From Spirochaetaceae bacterium (GTDB taxonomy: Bacteria; Spirochaetota; Spirochaetia; Treponematales; Treponemataceae), in the NCBI GenBank assembly GCA_017623685.1, contig JAGAOP010000046.1, forward strand, positions 1-64,000: a DNA stretch of 64,000 bases, given 5' to 3'. Positions within the stretch are counted from its first letter, which is position 1. Every line of letters starts with the position of its first letter. The position numbers and the translations under genes were made by a program. The notes below the pieces were generated by a model that had not been told where the DNA came from, made no database searches, and worked only from the letters and a program-made list of their open reading frames with translations. This document shows positions 6,921 through 15,330 of this stretch, one piece after another.

Positions 6921-7661
6921 ATGAAAATTCTTGTTGTTGATGATGAATTACCTATTCGTGAATTGATAAAGTATAATTTACAAAAAGAAGGATTTTCTGT
7001 TATTACAGTGGAAGATGGTACAAGTGCCATAAAAATTGCCAAGGAAGAAAAACCTGATTTAATTGTTTTAGATCTTATGCTTCCAGGTATGGCCGGGTTT
7101 GCTGTTTGCCGAGTTTTGCGGAATGATTCAAGAACAGAAAAAATCCCAATAATTATGGCTACTGCAAAAACAGAAGATTCAGATATTATTTCTGGATTAG
7201 AATTAGGTGCTGATGATTATATTACCAAACCCTTTTCCCCAAAGATTCTTGTTGCCAGAGTAAACAGTGTGTTGCGTCGTGTAAAAGATAAGAAAACCAC
7301 TTCTCATATTACTGACAATTCCTTTAATAATGCTTCAGTATATATCCATGGGATACGTATTGACCCAGATAAGTTTGAAGTATCCTACAACGATGTGCCA
7401 ATTATTCTATCTGCTACAGAATTTGCAATATTGTTACTTTTTGCACGAAATCCAGGGCGGGTTTTCCCACGGCAAAAAATCATAAAAGATATAAAAGGCG
7501 AATCCTATCCTGTTACCGAACGTTCAATTGATGTTCAAATTCTTAACATAAGAAAAAAATTAGTAGAAGCAACTGGCAATTTAGCTTTGCAAAGATTAAT
7601 TGAAACTGTGCGAGGTGTTGGCTATAGAATGCCAGAGGAGTTGCATTTTCAAGATGACTAA
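6921..7661 (+). CDS. OmpR/PhoB-type response regulator
   Basis: This 246-residue regulator has an N-terminal receiver domain (MKILVVDDE, phospho-acceptor Asp51 in LIVLDLMLPG, conserved Lys in DDYITKPFS) and a C-terminal winged-helix domain (LSATEFAILLLFARNPGRVFPRQ..., ERSIDVQILNIRKKL, IETVRGVGYRM). Starting at 6921 gives the standard family N-terminus. It overlaps the kinase gene by 8 bases, so the pair is translationally coupled. PhoB-like sequence features suggest phosphate or envelope sensing, but no pst genes lie nearby. Confidence 0.92.
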   Translation: MKILVVDDELPIRELIKYNLQKEGFSVITVEDGTSAIKIAKEEKPDLIVLDLMLPGMAGFAVCRVLRNDSRTEKIPIIMATAKTEDSDIISGLELGADDYITKPFSPKILVARVNSVLRRVKDKKTTSHITDNSFNNASVYIHGIRIDPDKFEVSYNDVPIILSATEFAILLLFARNPGRVFPRQKIIKDIKGESYPVTERSIDVQILNIRKKLVEATGNLALQRLIETVRGVGYRMPEELHFQDD

Positions 7662-9549
7662 AAAAAAGCCTTTAAAAACATATGTTTATTTATTTTTAAT
7701 AAACGGGCTTACCTTGTGTATAGGTTTTATTGTTTTTGTTATTATTACTATTAGTACGATGGAAAACACAGCACTTGTTCAAAGTAAACGAAATTTACGA
7801 ACTTTTGCTTTGGTCATTGAACGATTAATAAAATCAATGCCTGAAATAGAAATCATTCCCTCTTCAAATCAGGATGATACAATAAAATTTTTAGATAATT
7901 TATTGAAAGAACTTGCTGCGGATGATTCATTTTTTAGAATTACAGTAATTGATTCAGATGGAGTAGTGTTAGGAGATTCAGATTATCCTTTAGATAAGCT
8001 TGTAAATCACAGAAGTCAGCGAGAAGTTGTAGAAGCTCTTTCTGGAAAAGAAAGTTGCATTATACGAAAAAATATACTTACAAATGAAAAAACAATTTAC
8101 TATGCTTATTCCTTTAATTATAAAAACAGAGAATTGATTCTAAGACTTTCGATGCCAACAGCCGCAAATGTTTTCTTTTCTTCAAATATTCAAATAGACA
8201 ACATCGTTATAGCTATGGTTGTTCTTATAGTTGTGCTTGGTATAAGTTTTTTCGTTTTATCAAAAGTAATAAGACCTTTAACTGAATTAAAAAGAGCTGC
8301 AAGTCATTATCAAAAGGGTGACTTTGATTTTATTCCAAAAGTTTCCGGTCTCTACGAATTTAAAGAACTTTCAAATGTTTTTTATGATATGAGTAAAACA
8401 ATTCAAGGTAATATTTTAGATATTTCGCGGCAACGAGATGAATTCCTTGCAGTGTTTTCAACAATTACAGAAGGTCTTTTAGTTTTTAATCAGGATTTTC
8501 AAATATTGCGAATGAACGCAGCAGCTAAAAAAATACTTAATTTTACAGATGCAAAGACTCCTAATCCAACTGTTTTAGATTTACTTCCCAGTAAAAAAAT
8601 TGCAAGGTTTTTAAATAAAGTTTTAGAAAGTAACAACGATATTCCCTTAGAAATTGAAACAAAAATACCAATTTTAGATGTTTTGTCTCAAAAACAAATA
8701 TCAAACAGATCTATTTTGATGCATTCAGTGATTTACAGCAATAATCCTGAACCAAGGTATCTTTTAGTTATTGCAGATATTACAAAATTAAAAAAACTTG
8801 AACATATGCGAAAAGATTTTGTTGCCAGTGTTTCTCATGAATTAAAAACTCCGATTACAGCGATAAAAGGCTTTATTGAAACTTTGCAAGATGGTGCATT
8901 AGAGGAACCTGAAACTGCAAAATTCTTTCTTTCAATTATGGAGCAGCAATCAAGTCGCTTGTCCTCAATTATTGAAGATTTGTTAATGTTATCTAGGGTT
9001 GAACACGAAGAAGTTATGGGAAATCTTGAAACAGTTCCTGTTTTTTTAAAAACTCTTGTAACAGATGTAATTTATACTTATAGCTTTGCTGCAGAAAAAA
9101 AGGGTATTACTTTTGAGCAAAATTTTTTTCCAGAAGGTAAACCAATAGAAATAGTTGTTAATACAGGGTTATTTTTGCAAGTTTTATATAATATTATTGA
9201 TAATGCAATTAAATATTGTCCAGAAGGTTCCAAAATAATTATTTCTGCCTTTTTGGAAAATAATCCTGTTCCAAAAAAAGAAAAGGAAAAATTAGTTCGT
9301 ATTCATATAGAAGATACAGGTTATGGTGTTCCAGAAGATATAGCTGATCGGTTGTTTGAAAAATTTTACCGAATCGAAAATGACAGAAACCGAGAAAAAG
9401 GTGGTACCGGATTAGGTCTTGCTATTGCTCATGATATAATTACCTTGCACGAAGGAACAATACGTTTAATTCCTAGGCCAAACAAAGAGCCTGGTTGTTG
9501 TTTTGAAATAATTCTTCCTGTAAAAGATAATTCAATTCTTCAAAGATAA
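7654..9549 (+). CDS. PhoR-type membrane sensor histidine kinase
   Basis: This 631-residue kinase has a membrane span at about 8-33, a periplasmic sensor region to about 180, a second span at 181-203, HAMP to about 255, a PAS-like domain (FSTITEGLLVFNQDFQILRMN), and HisKA with the phosphorylated His395 in SHELKTP. The ATPase domain shows DNAIKYCPEG, EDTGYGVP and GGTGLGLAI. ATG at 7654 is chosen because it overlaps the regulator stop; a longer frame from TTG 7600 would have an unlikely cytosolic N-terminus. It phosphorylates the adjacent regulator. Confidence 0.92.
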   Translation: MTKKKPLKTYVYLFLINGLTLCIGFIVFVIITISTMENTALVQSKRNLRTFALVIERLIKSMPEIEIIPSSNQDDTIKFLDNLLKELAADDSFFRITVIDSDGVVLGDSDYPLDKLVNHRSQREVVEALSGKESCIIRKNILTNEKTIYYAYSFNYKNRELILRLSMPTAANVFFSSNIQIDNIVIAMVVLIVVLGISFFVLSKVIRPLTELKRAASHYQKGDFDFIPKVSGLYEFKELSNVFYDMSKTIQGNILDISRQRDEFLAVFSTITEGLLVFNQDFQILRMNAAAKKILNFTDAKTPNPTVLDLLPSKKIARFLNKVLESNNDIPLEIETKIPILDVLSQKQISNRSILMHSVIYSNNPEPRYLLVIADITKLKKLEHMRKDFVASVSHELKTPITAIKGFIETLQDGALEEPETAKFFLSIMEQQSSRLSSIIEDLLMLSRVEHEEVMGNLETVPVFLKTLVTDVIYTYSFAAEKKGITFEQNFFPEGKPIEIVVNTGLFLQVLYNIIDNAIKYCPEGSKIIISAFLENNPVPKKEKEKLVRIHIEDTGYGVPEDIADRLFEKFYRIENDRNREKGGTGLGLAIAHDIITLHEGTIRLIPRPNKEPGCCFEIILPVKDNSILQR

Positions 9550-9605
9550 CAAATGCATAATAGTTGTCGAAAAATTAATTAATTGTTCCAGAATGAATGT
9601 ATTTG

Positions 9606-11090
9606 TTACTTTTTCCAAAAGGCAGGGATAAAGAAAATTAACATTGTAAATAGTTCAAGGCGTCCTGCTAACATAACAATTGAAAACCACCATTTTATTG
9701 GTTCAGCAAAAAAACCAAAGTTTTCAATAGGACCTACTGCACCAAATCCTATTCCTATGTTTCCTATGGTAGCAAGTGCTGCTGTAAATGAAGAAAAAAG
9801 ATCTATCCCGCTAAAAGAAGCAATTAAAGTGGTAATAATTACTAATATCACATACAAAAACAAAAAGGCAGCCACTGAAAAAACCACATCTTTTCGACCA
9901 GCTCGACCGTTTAATTGAATAGTAAAAACTCTGTGGGGATGCAAGACTCTACGAAGTTCGTTGTTGGCTTGTTTAGATAATATTACCCACCGAATAACTT
10001 TTATTCCTCCGGCAGTAGAACCAGAACAGCCACCTATAAAAAATAGCAAAAATAAAAAAACTTGAGCGCTAGGTGACCAAAGATCAAAATTTAAAGAAGC
10101 AAATCCTGTGGTTGAAATTATTGATGCTACTTGAAAAGCTGCTCCTCTAATTGATTCATGGAAGTTTAAAAATTGTGGATAAATAAAAAAAGTTATTCCG
10201 ATTATAGAAATTGCTATTATACCCAAATAAGCCTTTAATTCACTATTTTCTTTTAGTTCGTTAAATTTTCCAGCAAGCAAATAAAAGTACAGATTAAAAT
10301 TTACTCCAGCCAAAATCATAAAAATTGTACAAATCCATTCTATCGCTGGAGAATTAAAGGAAGCGATGCTAGAATTCTTAGTAGAAAAACCCCCTGCCCC
10401 TAAGGTTGAAAAACTTTGGGTAATGGCATCGTACCAGTTCATTCCTGCTATTTTTAAGCAAATAATTTCAATCGCAGTTAATGAAATGTATATAAACCAT
10501 AAAATTTTTGCGGTTGTTGCTACTTTTGGTGTAACTTTTCCTTTTTCGGGGCCAGAAGTTTCTGCTTTAATTAATTGGAAGCCACCAACACCCAATAAAG
10601 GTAAAAGAGCTACAGTTAAAACTACAATTCCCATACCTCCAAGCCAATGCATTTGACATCGCCATAGACCTATGGATTTGGGGAGTTTTTCTACATCAGA
10701 AAGAATTGTGGCTCCGGTGGTGGTAAAACCTGAAACGCTTTCAAAAAAAGCATCGGTAAAAGAAGGAATAGCCCCTGAAATGATGAAGGGAAAGGTTCCT
10801 AAGAAACTTGCTGCAATCCAAGCTGCAGCTACAATAAAAAAAGATTCTTTTGGCGTAAGAGAAAATTTTTTCCCTTTAGAAAAAGCAAAGATAATTCCTG
10901 TGATTAAAATGCAAAAAAGACCAGGATAAATAAAGGCTGGAATCATATCTAGTTCTTTGTAAAAAAGGGCAGTTATAATCGGGAAAATAAAAGTAAATGA
11001 AATAATTGATAAAAGTAAGAAAAGTATTTTAAGGAATCCCCAAAATCCCATGCTAGTTGAATTCTGCAAGTTATTCTCCTGTTCCTCCAA
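9606..11090 (-). CDS. trkH: TrkH family potassium uptake channel subunit
   Basis: This 494-residue inner-membrane protein has the four pore-loop repeats of TrkH/KtrB. The filter segments are visible as GFTTTGATI, TLGAGGFST, STTGFAS and TIGNIGIGFG, each with the selectivity glycine. HWLGGMGIVVLTVALLP is also characteristic. It imports K+ and needs the cytosolic TrkA ring. It overlaps trkA by 20 bases and converges with the kinase gene. No terminator is evident in the 56-bp gap. Confidence 0.94.
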   Translation of the reverse strand: MEEQENNLQNSTSMGFWGFLKILFLLLSIISFTFIFPIITALFYKELDMIPAFIYPGLFCILITGIIFAFSKGKKFSLTPKESFFIVAAAWIAASFLGTFPFIISGAIPSFTDAFFESVSGFTTTGATILSDVEKLPKSIGLWRCQMHWLGGMGIVVLTVALLPLLGVGGFQLIKAETSGPEKGKVTPKVATTAKILWFIYISLTAIEIICLKIAGMNWYDAITQSFSTLGAGGFSTKNSSIASFNSPAIEWICTIFMILAGVNFNLYFYLLAGKFNELKENSELKAYLGIIAISIIGITFFIYPQFLNFHESIRGAAFQVASIISTTGFASLNFDLWSPSAQVFLFLLFFIGGCSGSTAGGIKVIRWVILSKQANNELRRVLHPHRVFTIQLNGRAGRKDVVFSVAAFLFLYVILVIITTLIASFSGIDLFSSFTAALATIGNIGIGFGAVGPIENFGFFAEPIKWWFSIVMLAGRLELFTMLIFFIPAFWKK

Positions 11091-12513
11091 AGTATTCCAA
11101 AACTTGAGAGCTTTTTTCTACAGTACAAATTATTACTAAGTGGTCACCTTCGTTTAATATCGAGTCCCCTCCTGGAATTAAAAATTCTTCTGAAGCTTGT
11201 TTTTTTATCAACATAATCAAAAAAGTTCCAGGGTTTGCCACTTCTTTTAAGGATTTTTCTAATAATGAAGATGATTTTGGTAAAACATATTCAATTATTT
11301 CTAAGTCTCCATCGGAAATTGTATGAACCCCTGTCACACTTTTCCCTCTTAGATGGCCAATAATTGTATCTACAACAGTATCTTTTATGGGGACGGCTAC
11401 ATCTACACCAATATTTCTAGCTATTTCTGCAAAGCCACCACTTGAAACCAGTCCTATGGTTTTTTTAACCCCGATGGATTTCATGTATGCTGCTACAACC
11501 AAATTCAATTCGTGATTATGGGTTGCACTAATAATTAAATCATAGGAGGAGAGTTTTTCTTCTGCAATAAAGCTTTCGTCGGTTATATCTCCTTTATAAA
11601 CAGAAACATTAGGGAATCTTTCTGCTGCAATTTGAGCCCTTTGAGCGTTTTTGTCAATAATGATAAATTCTTGATTGGATTTATGCATTTGACTTAGAAA
11701 ACGATGCATCTTTGATTTTTGTGGCTTTTCGACTATCCGTTCAGCAATAATTGTTCCTACGTGGCCAACTCCAACTAGGGCAATTTTCTTTAACTGAATG
11801 ATTTGTGAGCCACATAGCTCTAAGATTTCTTTCATGTGGTTGCGTTTTGCAAGTATTCCCAAGCAATCATCACTATGAATAATTGTGGAGCCAGTTGGTA
11901 AAGTAGCATGCTCTTGTTGTTCCAAATAAACTAGCAAAAAAGGATTTTCTATTAGGGAGCGTAAATCTTGAACTTTTAGTCCGTCGAATTTGCTACCTTT
12001 TTCTACAATAACTCTCATTATTTCATATTCTGAATTGTCAAAGGAAATGACATCTGTAACTGCACCGTGTTCTATAGCTTGAACAACAGCATTGGCTGCT
12101 TCCATGTCTGGGTAAACCATGTAATCTATTCCGTATAGTGGACGGTTTTTTCCAGTAAAATTAGAAGCGTGTTGGGAAAGAATATTTTTTCTGTTTAGGT
12201 GGTATTCTGAATTTCTAACACGGGCGATTTTTGTAATTTCAGGATAAAGTGAATCCACAAGGGAACAAGTTATCATGTTTACTTCATCTGAGTTAGTTAC
12301 AACTACAAGGGCATCGGCTTTTTCTATTCCAGCTTCTTTTAGGTTTTCTAAACTGTTACCATCTGCTTCAAGAACCATACAGTCTAATCGATTAGAAATA
12401 TGACTAACAATTTCTGGATTGTTATCGATTATCACTACATTGTTTTTATCCTGTATTAATCGTCTAGCAAGCTCTATACCTGTAAGTCCGGCTCCCACAA
12501 TGATTATATTCAT
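11071..12513 (-). CDS. trkA: TrkA, NAD-binding regulator of K+ uptake
   Basis: This 480-residue cytosolic protein contains two RCK modules, each a Rossmann fold plus a TrkA-C domain. The first starts with IIIVGAGLTGIELARRL and an acidic VVIIDNNPE strand end; the second starts near residue 240 with ALVGVGHVGTIIAERI and FIIIDKN. The second TrkA-C domain ends the protein (GGDSILNEGDHLVIICTVEKS). It gates TrkH in response to nucleotides. The gene lies 5 bp behind the ECF-type gene and overlaps trkH. Confidence 0.94.
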   Translation of the reverse strand: MNIIIVGAGLTGIELARRLIQDKNNVVIIDNNPEIVSHISNRLDCMVLEADGNSLENLKEAGIEKADALVVVTNSDEVNMITCSLVDSLYPEITKIARVRNSEYHLNRKNILSQHASNFTGKNRPLYGIDYMVYPDMEAANAVVQAIEHGAVTDVISFDNSEYEIMRVIVEKGSKFDGLKVQDLRSLIENPFLLVYLEQQEHATLPTGSTIIHSDDCLGILAKRNHMKEILELCGSQIIQLKKIALVGVGHVGTIIAERIVEKPQKSKMHRFLSQMHKSNQEFIIIDKNAQRAQIAAERFPNVSVYKGDITDESFIAEEKLSSYDLIISATHNHELNLVVAAYMKSIGVKKTIGLVSSGGFAEIARNIGVDVAVPIKDTVVDTIIGHLRGKSVTGVHTISDGDLEIIEYVLPKSSSLLEKSLKEVANPGTFLIMLIKKQASEEFLIPGGDSILNEGDHLVIICTVEKSSQVLEYFGGTGE

Positions 12514-12518
12514 GGATA

Positions 12519-13211
12519 CTAATTCCTTGTTGAATCATTTTTTATCATGGACGAAGCAGTGTCGTCTGTAGAATTAGAATTAACAGAACTTTCGGTAGCT
12601 TCTTCTTCAAAAGATAATTTAGATTTTTTTTCAGAAGTAGCATAAAGGATTCCGATAACTCCTCCAGTTATAATTCCAGCGGCAATAGCTTCGGCAATGG
12701 CGTTAGGTAACAAAATTAAAATAAAGGCACCTAGTCCATTCCCATCCATGATGGTATGCATCTGTGAATTAGCAAACAAATAAAGGGCAAAGGATACATA
12801 AATTGTATGCAATAAGGTGGTAATTAAGGCTGTAATTGTTGCGGAAATAGGTTTAGGTATTTTTTTGATTTTGCAAAGACTTTTAAATAAAATTGCAGCT
12901 GTTGGAGCCAACAATAATCTTGGCAGAATTGAAACCAAAGGGTTAACGAAACAAGCATCAAGACCTACAGGGTTGCTAGCTGCTTGAATCATGCTGAGTA
13001 TTCCAAAAACTGCTCCTATACCAATTCCTACAGGCCAACCTGCGATTAAGGTTCCAATAATAGTTGGGATATGAAGAAGAGTTATTGCTAGTCCCCAAGG
13101 TAGTCGAATAAAACCTAAGGGAGTAATTCCTAACAAAACAGTAAGAGCACCAAGAACTCCAACTGTAGCAATTTTTTTATTAAGTGATATTTTTGATGTA
13201 TTTAAATTCAT
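12519..13211 (-). CDS. ECF transporter S component-like membrane protein
   Basis: This 230-residue protein has about six hydrophobic segments and a typical S-component N-terminus: GVLGALTVLLGITPLGFIRLPWGLAITLLHIPTIIGTLIAGWPVGIGIGAVFGI. Such subunits capture a vitamin or similar nutrient and deliver it through a shared EcfAT module, which is not in the window. The 35-residue C-terminal tail is hydrophilic and Ser-rich. The substrate is not readable and no known riboswitch was recognised upstream. It is first in an operon with trkA and trkH. Confidence 0.85.
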   Translation of the reverse strand: MNLNTSKISLNKKIATVGVLGALTVLLGITPLGFIRLPWGLAITLLHIPTIIGTLIAGWPVGIGIGAVFGILSMIQAASNPVGLDACFVNPLVSILPRLLLAPTAAILFKSLCKIKKIPKPISATITALITTLLHTIYVSFALYLFANSQMHTIMDGNGLGAFILILLPNAIAEAIAAGIITGGVIGILYATSEKKSKLSFEEEATESSVNSNSTDDTASSMIKNDSTRN

Positions 13212-13220
13212 AATAGAGTA

Positions 13221-13249
13221 ACTATAGCCTAACGAATTAAAAAAAACAA
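13221..13249 (-). promoter_or_regulatory. Promoter of the ECF-trkA-trkH operon, nearly leaderless
   Basis: TTGTTT at 13244-13249, 17 bp, TATAGT at 13221-13226, then 9 bp to the ATG at 13211. No Shine-Dalgarno sequence fits in the predicted 2-3 nt leader. Confidence 0.45.
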
Positions 13250-13340
13250 TACCGAAATAAATAGGTTTCTATATTAAGGAACAATTATAAGTTTTTCAGT
13301 AAGGGAAATATTAAAAAAAAATAAATAAATTTTTTATCTA

Positions 13341-13369
13341 TTGACAAATGTTTAAGATATGTCTATATT
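13341..13369 (+). promoter_or_regulatory. Near-consensus promoter of the small-RNA candidate
   Basis: TTGACA (perfect) at 13341-13346, 17 bp, TATATT at 13364-13369. It is the best promoter by eye in the window. The start would be near 13376. Confidence 0.75.
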
Positions 13370-13375
13370 TCGAGT

Positions 13376-13458
13376 GGCTTATTTTTAAGCTGATAAACTC
13401 TCTCCGATGCTAGATTTATCTAGCTACAGGGATACTTTCGGGTATCCCTGTTTTTTTT
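13376..13458 (+). ncRNA. Small-RNA candidate of about 83 nt
   Basis: The predicted transcript contains three stem-loops: GCTTA-TTTT-TAAGC (13377-13390), GCTAGA-TTTA-TCTAGC (13409-13424), and a terminator. It has no ORF with a ribosome-binding site. It lies between the divergent ECF gene and the end of cysE (minus), so it is not a leader of any gene and does not overlap coding sequence. The unpaired stretch TGATAAACTCTCTCCGAT between the first two hairpins is a natural place for target pairing. It does not resemble a known RNA family by eye. Confidence 0.65.
13427..13458 (+). terminator. Strong intrinsic terminator of the small RNA
   Basis: CAGGGATAC (13427-13435) pairs perfectly with GTATCCCTG (13442-13450) over a 6-base loop, followed by eight T. 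It works only rightward. Confidence 0.9.
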
Positions 13459-13465
13459 GTAAAAA

Positions 13466-14311
13466 TTATATTGTAATAGTAGATTTTGGTGGAACAGAAG
13501 AAGTGACCCATGTGTTTCCCCCAATAATACTTCCTTGTCCGATAATAGTTTTTCCACCAAGGATTGTTGCTCCCGCATATATAGTTACGTTGTCCTCGAT
13601 GGTAGGATGTCGTTTTATTTCCTGCATACTTTTTTTTACGCTTAAGGCACCTAATGTAACCCCTTGGTATACTTTTACATTGTTACCAATAACACAAGTC
13701 TCTCCAATAACAACTCCTGTACCATGGTCAATAAAAAAGGATTCTCCAATTTTAGCTCCTGGATGAATATCTATACCTGTTTTCCCGTGAATATATTCAC
13801 TCATTATTCTAGGAATAAGGGGTACGCCATTAATATGCAAGAAATGTGCTATTCGATAAACGGCAACAGCTTCAAGCCCTGGGTATGAAAGAATTATTTC
13901 TTCTATACTTTTCGCAGCAGGGTCTCCAGCTAAGGCAGCATTTGTGTCTAAGATTATTTTTCGTCGTAGCTCTGGTATTTCTTCGATTAAAGAAAGGGAT
14001 GTGCTTTCTGCTAAACTTGCACAAGCTGTTTTAGCTATTCCAGCTGTATTAGATAAATATATTAATGCTTTTTTAATCTCTTTTGTTAAAGCAAGGACAA
14101 TTTTGTTAATTCTGGCACCGGTAACATATTGTAAGTTATCTTCGTCAAGTTGTTCTGCTGTTCGGAAGCCAGGAAAAATTAAAGAAAGAATTTCTTGTAG
14201 CGTGTCTGTAACGTTTTGACGGTTAGGAAAATTTTTAGAACTTTCTAAATTTATTCCTCCGTAGGTTTTATAAGATTCAAGTATTTTACCTACCATTGCA
14301 TCGGTTTTCAT
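13466..14311 (-). CDS. cysE: Serine O-acetyltransferase
   Basis: This 281-residue enzyme acetylates serine with acetyl-CoA, the first step of cysteine synthesis. The N-terminal half is helical; the C-terminal half is a left-handed beta-helix of hexapeptide repeats (DIHPGAKIGESFFIDHGTG, then VVIGETCVIGNNVKVYQGVTLGA, then GQGSIIGGNTWVT). The catalytic His and Asp lie in the HPGAKIG/IDHG strands. The ATG at 14311 is preceded by a perfect AAAGGAGG, so it is preferred to an upstream start at 14371 that would overlap the patatin gene. It follows that gene by 19 bp. Confidence 0.92.
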   Translation of the reverse strand: MKTDAMVGKILESYKTYGGINLESSKNFPNRQNVTDTLQEILSLIFPGFRTAEQLDEDNLQYVTGARINKIVLALTKEIKKALIYLSNTAGIAKTACASLAESTSLSLIEEIPELRRKIILDTNAALAGDPAAKSIEEIILSYPGLEAVAVYRIAHFLHINGVPLIPRIMSEYIHGKTGIDIHPGAKIGESFFIDHGTGVVIGETCVIGNNVKVYQGVTLGALSVKKSMQEIKRHPTIEDNVTIYAGATILGGKTIIGQGSIIGGNTWVTSSVPPKSTITI

Positions 14312-14330
14312 AAGTCCTCCTTTAGCCTGT

Positions 14331-15218
14331 TCAATTAGTTTCGCCTCTGTAACAGGGAACTGTATTTGCAAAGTTTTTAAGGTCGTTTATGCGACTTTCA
14401 CAGTCTGAATATCCTGCTTGATATAATTTTTGTAATTTTGCTTTGTCTTTACATAATCTTCCTGTAATAACCTGAGGTTCTGGGCGAAAAACAAAGGCAT
14501 TTCCTTCGGTCTCTAAGTTTGAAATAAAATCTAATGTTTCGTTGTATTTTTTACTTCGCTCTAAATTTGCTTTTATTAAAGCAGGATATTTTTTATACAT
14601 TATATTAAGCATTTTTTTTGTGGAGTTAGATATGGGTTTCTTTTGGTAACCTTTAGGTTGAGTTAAAATTAAAATGTGTTTGCTATGTCCGTCTTGTATG
14701 GCTTTTTTTATAGGAATTGAATCAGAAATTCCTCCATCGAACCATTCTTGGTTTTGGTATTTTACAGATTTTCCAATAATTGGCAAAGAAGAAGAAGCTT
14801 CTAGCCAAATTATTGCTTCTTCTGGGCTAGTTGGAATTTTATATTCTGCTTGACCAGTTGTAGCATTTGTGACAGTTACAATAAATTGGCGAAGTTCACT
14901 TTGATTATTAAAAAAAGTATGCCAATCTATAGGGTTTTTTAAGGGAATTTTTCTAAAAATATAATCAAAGCCAAAGTAGGTTCCATGTCTTAGGATACAA
15001 AATAAGCCTGAATATTTTTGTTTTCTAGCATATTCCACATTAACTCGTCTAGCTCTATCGAATTGTCTTGAAATGTAGGAAAGACTATGGCATGCTCCGG
15101 CACTTACACCATATACATTGTTCCAGTAAAGTCCATGTTGAATCATGCAATCTAAAATTCCAGCGGCATAGATTCCTCTCATTCCGCCACCTTCGACTAT
15201 TAAAGATGTTTTTCCCAT
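14331..15218 (-). CDS. Patatin-like phospholipase (RssA/YjjU type)
   Basis: This 295-residue cytosolic lipid acyl hydrolase has an oxyanion loop EGGGMRGIYAAG, the nucleophile Ser39 in GVSAG, and the catalytic Asp in WFDGGISD, making a Ser-Asp dyad. The length and the C-terminal FVFRPEP...GRLCKDKAKLQKLYQAGYSD region match the bacterial YjjU-like group. It has no signal peptide. It leads an operon with cysE; no functional link is obvious. Confidence 0.9.
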   Translation of the reverse strand: MGKTSLIVEGGGMRGIYAAGILDCMIQHGLYWNNVYGVSAGACHSLSYISRQFDRARRVNVEYARKQKYSGLFCILRHGTYFGFDYIFRKIPLKNPIDWHTFFNNQSELRQFIVTVTNATTGQAEYKIPTSPEEAIIWLEASSSLPIIGKSVKYQNQEWFDGGISDSIPIKKAIQDGHSKHILILTQPKGYQKKPISNSTKKMLNIMYKKYPALIKANLERSKKYNETLDFISNLETEGNAFVFRPEPQVITGRLCKDKAKLQKLYQAGYSDCESRINDLKNFANTVPCYRGETN

Positions 15219-15225
15219 AAACGAT

Positions 15226-15254
15226 ATTTTATCCGTCTACAAATAAATTGTCTA
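15226..15254 (-). promoter_or_regulatory. Promoter of the patatin-cysE operon, predicted leaderless
   Basis: TAGACA at 15249-15254, 17 bp, TAAAAT at 15226-15231, then 7 bp and the ATG at 15218. Confidence 0.6.
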
Positions 15255-15295
15255 TAATTATAACAGAAGAGCAATTCTAATTCTGCAAATTTTTC

Positions 15296-15324
15296 TTGTA
15301 TTTATGCATTGTATCTGTTAAGAT
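15296..15324 (+). promoter_or_regulatory. Promoter of the 647-residue unknown gene, predicted leaderless
   Basis: TTGTAT at 15296-15301, 17 bp, TGT then TAAGAT at 15319-15324, then 6 bp (ATTATT) and the ATG at 15331. Confidence 0.6.
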
Positions 15325-15330
15325 ATTATT

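Noticed and set aside
7600-7653. Earlier TTG start for the histidine kinase
   Set aside because: It would add 18 residues inside the regulator gene with no ribosome site; ATG 7654 gives the usual short cytosolic N-terminus and ATGA-type coupling.
13212-13340. Vitamin riboswitch before the ECF S-component gene
   Set aside because: The predicted RNA start lies only 2-3 nt before the ATG, leaving no room for an aptamer, and no known aptamer core was seen upstream.
14312-14371. Upstream start for CysE
   Set aside because: It would overlap the patatin gene; ATG 14311 is preceded by a perfect AAAGGAGG at the right distance.
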